From Streptomyces sp. NBC_00234 (GTDB taxonomy: Bacteria > Actinomycetota > Actinomycetes > Streptomycetales > Streptomycetaceae), in assembly GCF_036195325.1 (NCBI RefSeq), contig NZ_CP108101.1, forward strand, positions 1,488,001 through 1,552,000: a stretch of DNA of 64,000 nt, in the 5' to 3' direction. Position 1 is the stretch's first letter; the number at the start of each line of letters is the position of its first letter. This document shows positions 61,101 to 64,000 of the stretch, in pieces. The translations under genes and the position numbers were made by a program. The notes under the pieces were generated by a model that saw only the letters and a program-made list of their open reading frames with translations, did no database searches and was not told the DNA's origin.

Positions 61101-61650
61101 GCAGCGCGGCGCCTTCGAGGCGGGCTCTCCGTGGCTGCTGCGGTTCTTCGACCGCATCAAGTGGTATCCGGTCGAGGCCGACGAACTCCTTGAGCTGCGC
61201 GCGGACATCACGTCCGGTCGCTTCGTACCGAAGATCGAGGAGGGCGAGTTCTCGCTGGCGGAGTACCAGGCGTTCCTCGCCGGGAACGCCGAGTCGATCG
61301 CCGCGTTCCGGGCCGGACAGAGCACGGCGTTCTCGGCCGAGCGGTCGGCCTGGGAGGAGGCGGGCGAGTTCACCCGCGCCGAGGCGGCGGCCGAGCCGGC
61401 GCCCGCCCCCGACGAGGTGGCCGTCCCCCCGGGCAGCCACCTGCTGGAGGCGGAGTTCGCCGCCTCCGTATGGCAGCTGAACGTGGCTCAGGGGGACACC
61501 GTGACGGCGGGGCAGCCGCTCCTGGCGCTGGAGGCGATGAAGATGGAGTCCCGTGTGCACGCCCCGGCCTCCGGCACGGTCACCCGCATCCTCACCCGGC
61601 CGGGCGCTCAGGTGGAGCCCGGAACCCCGCTGCTGATCCTGACCCCCTGA
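58135..61650 (+). CDS. Biotin-dependent urea/guanidine carboxylase
   Basis: The 1171-residue protein contains a biotin carboxylase domain (~1-445; [31 protein letters not shown]-like glycine loop at [34 protein letters not shown]), the carboxyltransferase region of KipI/KipA-related domains (~455-1080; [56 protein letters not shown]) and a C-terminal BCCP domain with biotinyl Lys1136 ([14 protein letters not shown]). It carboxylates urea or guanidine at the expense of ATP and bicarbonate. The DUF1989 neighbours favour guanidine. It is followed after 29 bases by allophanate hydrolase. Confidence 0.93.
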   Translation: [1171 protein letters not shown]

Positions 61651-61679
61651 ACCGCCCGTCCCTCCCGGAAAGGAGCACG

Positions 61680-63341
61680 ATGCACCCCACGTCCGTCCCC
61701 ACGCCCACCGTCACCCGGGTCCGCGCCGCCTACGCCCGCATCGGGGCGGTGGACCGTCCCGAGATCTGGATCGGCCTGCGCCCGCTCGCCGAGCTGGAGA
61801 CGGAGGCCGCCGCACTCGACGGCCGTGTGTCCGCCGGCGAACAACTGCCCCTCGCCGGAAGGCTCCTGGCGGTCAAGGGGAACATCGACGTGGCCGGCCT
61901 GCCGACCACCGCGGGCTGCCCGTCCTATGCCTACGAGCCCGCAGCCGACGCACCCGCCGTGGCACGGCTGCGCGCAGCGGGGGCCCTGGTGATCGGCACG
62001 ACGAACCTCGACCAGTTCGCCACCGGCCTGGTCGGGACCCGCTCCCCGTACGGCGCGGTCCGCAACGCCCACGCCCCCGACCGGATCAGCGGCGGCTCCA
62101 GCTCGGGTTCGGCGGTGGCGGTCGCCCTCGGCATCGCGGACCTGGCCCTGGGCACGGACACGGCGGGCTCCGGCCGCGTGCCGGCGGCGTTCAACGGCAT
62201 CGTCGGTCTGAAACCGACCTACGGTCTGGTCCCCACCGAGGGCGTGGTCCCCGCCTGCGCGAGCCTGGACTGCGTCACCGTCTTCGCCCGTACGCTCCCC
62301 GAGGCCGAACAGGCCCTCGCGCTGATGGCCACCCCGGTCCCCCCGGCCGGCCCCGCCCCCGCCCGGACACCGGGCCCCTGGCGCATCGCCGTCCCGCCCA
62401 CCGCCCGGCTCGGCGAGCTGGCCCCCGGCTGGGCGGCGGCCTACGAGGCCGCCGCGGACCGGCTGCGCGCGGCCGGCGCCGTCCTCGTACCGCTGGACCC
62501 GGCCCCGTTCCTGGAAGCCGCCGCCATGCTGTACGCGGGGGCGTTCGTCGCCGAGCGCTACACCGCGGTGGGCGCGTTCGTGGACGGCACACCGACGGCC
62601 CCCGACCTGGACCCGACGGTGGCGGGCATCATCACGGCGGCCCGCGACATCCCGGCCCACCGCCTCTTCGCCGACCAGGCGGAACTGGCACGCCTCCGGG
62701 ACGCCGCCACGGCCGCCCTCGCCGACGCGGACGCGCTCCTGCTCCCCACCACGACGTCCCACCCCACGATCGCCGAGGTGGCCGCCGACCCCCTGGGCAC
62801 CAACGCCGCGCTGGGCCGCTTCACCAACTCCACGAACCTCTTCGGCCAGTGCGCGGTGGCGGTGCCGGCGGGCGAGGTCGACGGCCTGCCGTTCGGCGTG
62901 ATGCTGATCGGCCCGGCCCACACCGACGAACGGCTGGCCCGCCTGGCCGCGCTCCTCACCCCACCGGTCCGGCTGGCGGTCGTCGGCGCACATCTGACGG
63001 GCGAACCGCTGAACCCCCAGCTACTGGCTCTCGGGGCCCGCTTGGTCCGCTCCACGACGACGGCCCCGCTCTACCGCCTGCACGCCCTCGCCACCACCCC
63101 GCCGAAGCCGGGCCTGGAGTACGTCGGCGAGTCCGGTTCCCCCGTCGAAACGGAGATCTGGGAACTCCCCGCCGAGGGCCTGGGACACCTGACGGCCTCC
63201 CTCCCCCACCCCATGGCGCTGGGCCGGGTCGAACTGGCGGACGGCACCTCGGCTCCCGGCTTCCTCTGCGAGCCGTACGCCGTACCCGGGGGGAAGGACA
63301 TCACCGCCCACGGAGGCTGGCGCGCCTACCGCGCCCTGTGA
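61680..63341 (+). CDS. atzF: Allophanate hydrolase
   Basis: The 553-residue enzyme has the amidase-signature domain with the Ser-Ser-Lys triad K66 (RLLAVKGNIDVAG), S140 (RISGGSSSGSAVAVAL) and S164 (GTDTAGSGRVPAAFNG), followed by the C-terminal AtzF domain (~440-553; LVGAH-like VVGAHLTGEPLNPQLLALGA, PGFLCEPYAVPGGKDITAHG). It hydrolyses allophanate to ammonia and CO2, the last step of this pathway. ATG 61680 has AAGGAG 5 bases upstream. The C-terminal domain is present, so decarboxylation of the N-carboxyl intermediate should be complete. Confidence 0.95.
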   Translation: MHPTSVPTPTVTRVRAAYARIGAVDRPEIWIGLRPLAELETEAAALDGRVSAGEQLPLAGRLLAVKGNIDVAGLPTTAGCPSYAYEPAADAPAVARLRAAGALVIGTTNLDQFATGLVGTRSPYGAVRNAHAPDRISGGSSSGSAVAVALGIADLALGTDTAGSGRVPAAFNGIVGLKPTYGLVPTEGVVPACASLDCVTVFARTLPEAEQALALMATPVPPAGPAPARTPGPWRIAVPPTARLGELAPGWAAAYEAAADRLRAAGAVLVPLDPAPFLEAAAMLYAGAFVAERYTAVGAFVDGTPTAPDLDPTVAGIITAARDIPAHRLFADQAELARLRDAATAALADADALLLPTTTSHPTIAEVAADPLGTNAALGRFTNSTNLFGQCAVAVPAGEVDGLPFGVMLIGPAHTDERLARLAALLTPPVRLAVVGAHLTGEPLNPQLLALGARLVRSTTTAPLYRLHALATTPPKPGLEYVGESGSPVETEIWELPAEGLGHLTASLPHPMALGRVELADGTSAPGFLCEPYAVPGGKDITAHGGWRAYRAL

Positions 63342-63356
63342 CCGACCGGCCCGGCC

Positions 63357-64000
63357 TCACCCCACGGAGCTGTACGCCACCACGCCGCGCAGCACGGCGT
63401 CCACGGCCTTGTGCGCGTTCTTGGCCACGGTCCCGCCCTCGCGCGGCGCCGCAGCCGCGATCTGTCCCAGTACGTCGATCACCTGCTTGCACCACCGTAC
63501 GAAGTCCCCCGCCGGCATCTCCGCCTCGCGCAGCACCTCGTCCAGCGTCCGCCCGGAGGCCCACATGTAGACCGCCCAGGCGAACCCGAGGTCGGGTTCG
63601 CGCTGTCCGACCCCCTCCGTCTGATTGATCTTGAAGTCTTCCTCCAGCGCGTCGAGCCGGCCCCAGATCCGGACCATCTCGGCCATCGCCGTCTTCGCCG
63701 GACCGCTCGGCAGCTTCGGTGCCACCGCATCGTCCGCCTGCCGCGACTCGTACACCAACGCCGAGACGCACGCCGCGAGTTCGGCCGGGTTCAGCCCTTC
63801 CCAGACGCCGTCCCGCAGGCACTCGCTGGCGAGCAGGTCGAGCTCGCCGTAGAGGCGGGCGAGCCGCCGGCCGTTCGGGGTGACCTCGTTGCCCCGGAGG
63901 TAGTCCAGCTCGGTGAGCAGCGCCACGATCCGGTCGAAGGTGCGGGCGATCGTGTTCGTACGCCCCTCGATCCGGTTCTCCAGCTGCTTCGTGTCACGCT
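63357..64000 (-). CDS. helY: HelY-like DEAD/DEAH RNA helicase, C-terminal DSHCT part (5' end beyond window)
   Basis: This is the 3' end of a larger gene. The translated tail (RTNTIARTFDRIVALLTELD, CLRDGVWEGLNPAELAACVS, GFAWAVYMWASGRTLDEVLR, VRWCKQVIDVLGQIAAAA) is the DSHCT helical domain of Ski2/Mtr4-like helicases, HelY in actinobacteria. The ATP-binding helicase core lies off the right edge. It converges on atzF with a 15-base gap and no clear hairpin between. Confidence 0.85.
   Translation of the reverse strand, partial: RDTKQLENRIEGRTNTIARTFDRIVALLTELDYLRGNEVTPNGRRLARLYGELDLLASECLRDGVWEGLNPAELAACVSALVYESRQADDAVAPKLPSGPAKTAMAEMVRIWGRLDALEEDFKINQTEGVGQREPDLGFAWAVYMWASGRTLDEVLREAEMPAGDFVRWCKQVIDVLGQIAAAAPREGGTVAKNAHKAVDAVLRGVVAYSSVG

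Noticed and set aside
57823-61560. A 1245-codon open frame antisense to the carboxylase
   Set aside because: Its composition follows the reverse complement of codon third-position bias in the real gene; it has no ribosome site or motifs.

Overview
The window is chromosomal DNA of a high-GC actinomycete, almost certainly a Streptomyces or close relative. The evidence is strong G/C bias at third codon positions, frequent GTG starts and apparently leaderless genes, the block infC-rpmI-rplT-rRNA methyltransferase-(orphan kinase)-pheS-pheT, a DUF1844 gene divergent from infC, an NsdA-like TPR regulator and a HelY-type helicase at the right edge. I see no tRNA, rRNA, insertion sequence, prophage or CRISPR array. 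Strong inverted-repeat terminators close most convergent gene pairs.

Layout. 1-5.4 kb: MocR-type regulator and divergent EamA exporter, DUF1918 protein, 3-hydroxyacyl-CoA dehydrogenase, Nudix hydrolase, NsdA-like regulator. 5.8-20.5 kb: the translation block (pheT, pheS, orphan histidine kinase, TrmH/SpoU methyltransferase, rplT, rpmI, infC). A 6.7-kb module sits inside it: a PucR-type regulator divergent from a tight operon of urease-like gamma-beta fusion, urease-like alpha, YtcJ-like amidohydrolase and MFS transporter. infC appears to start at AUC and has a structured leader. 20.5-29.6 kb: DUF1844, aquaporin, SseB-like protein, beta-lactamase-fold protein, subtilase, membrane proteins, a PLP enzyme and a Kir-like channel protein. 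29.7-36 kb: ethanolamine ammonia-lyase (eutBC), LysR/TDT transporter pair, BtuF-like protein and XRE-cupin regulator. 36-40 kb: glycine-betaine-type ABC transporter whose permease carries two tandem binding domains. 40-44.4 kb: 5'-3' exonuclease, iron-box-controlled siderophore-interacting protein, MerR regulator and two membrane proteins.

44.4-52.7 kb is the most coherent regulatory unit. It holds an ECF sigma factor of the SigK type, its RskA-like anti-sigma factor, a four-gene operon (FAD oxidoreductase, DUF1365, cyclopropane-fatty-acid synthase-like, DUF1295), and a divergent molybdopterin oxidoreductase plus MPT70/MPT83-like fasciclin lipoprotein. This resembles the gene content I know for the mycobacterial sigK regulon. 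Three promoter-like elements with the same architecture (CCAATCC, 15 bases, C/ACGAATC) lie before sigK and before both other transcription units, so the locus reads as a self-contained SigK regulon.

52.8-63.3 kb is a nitrogen-scavenging unit: an APC permease with a DraG-like gene, an SPW protein, a TetR regulator, and an operon of two DUF1989 proteins, a biotin-dependent urea/guanidine carboxylase and allophanate hydrolase. A shared 15-base sequence running into an inverted repeat lies before both the permease and the carboxylase operon, which suggests one regulator controls uptake and breakdown. The presence of both DUF1989 genes favours guanidine over urea as substrate. The left edge cuts the MocR gene and the right edge cuts the helicase gene.
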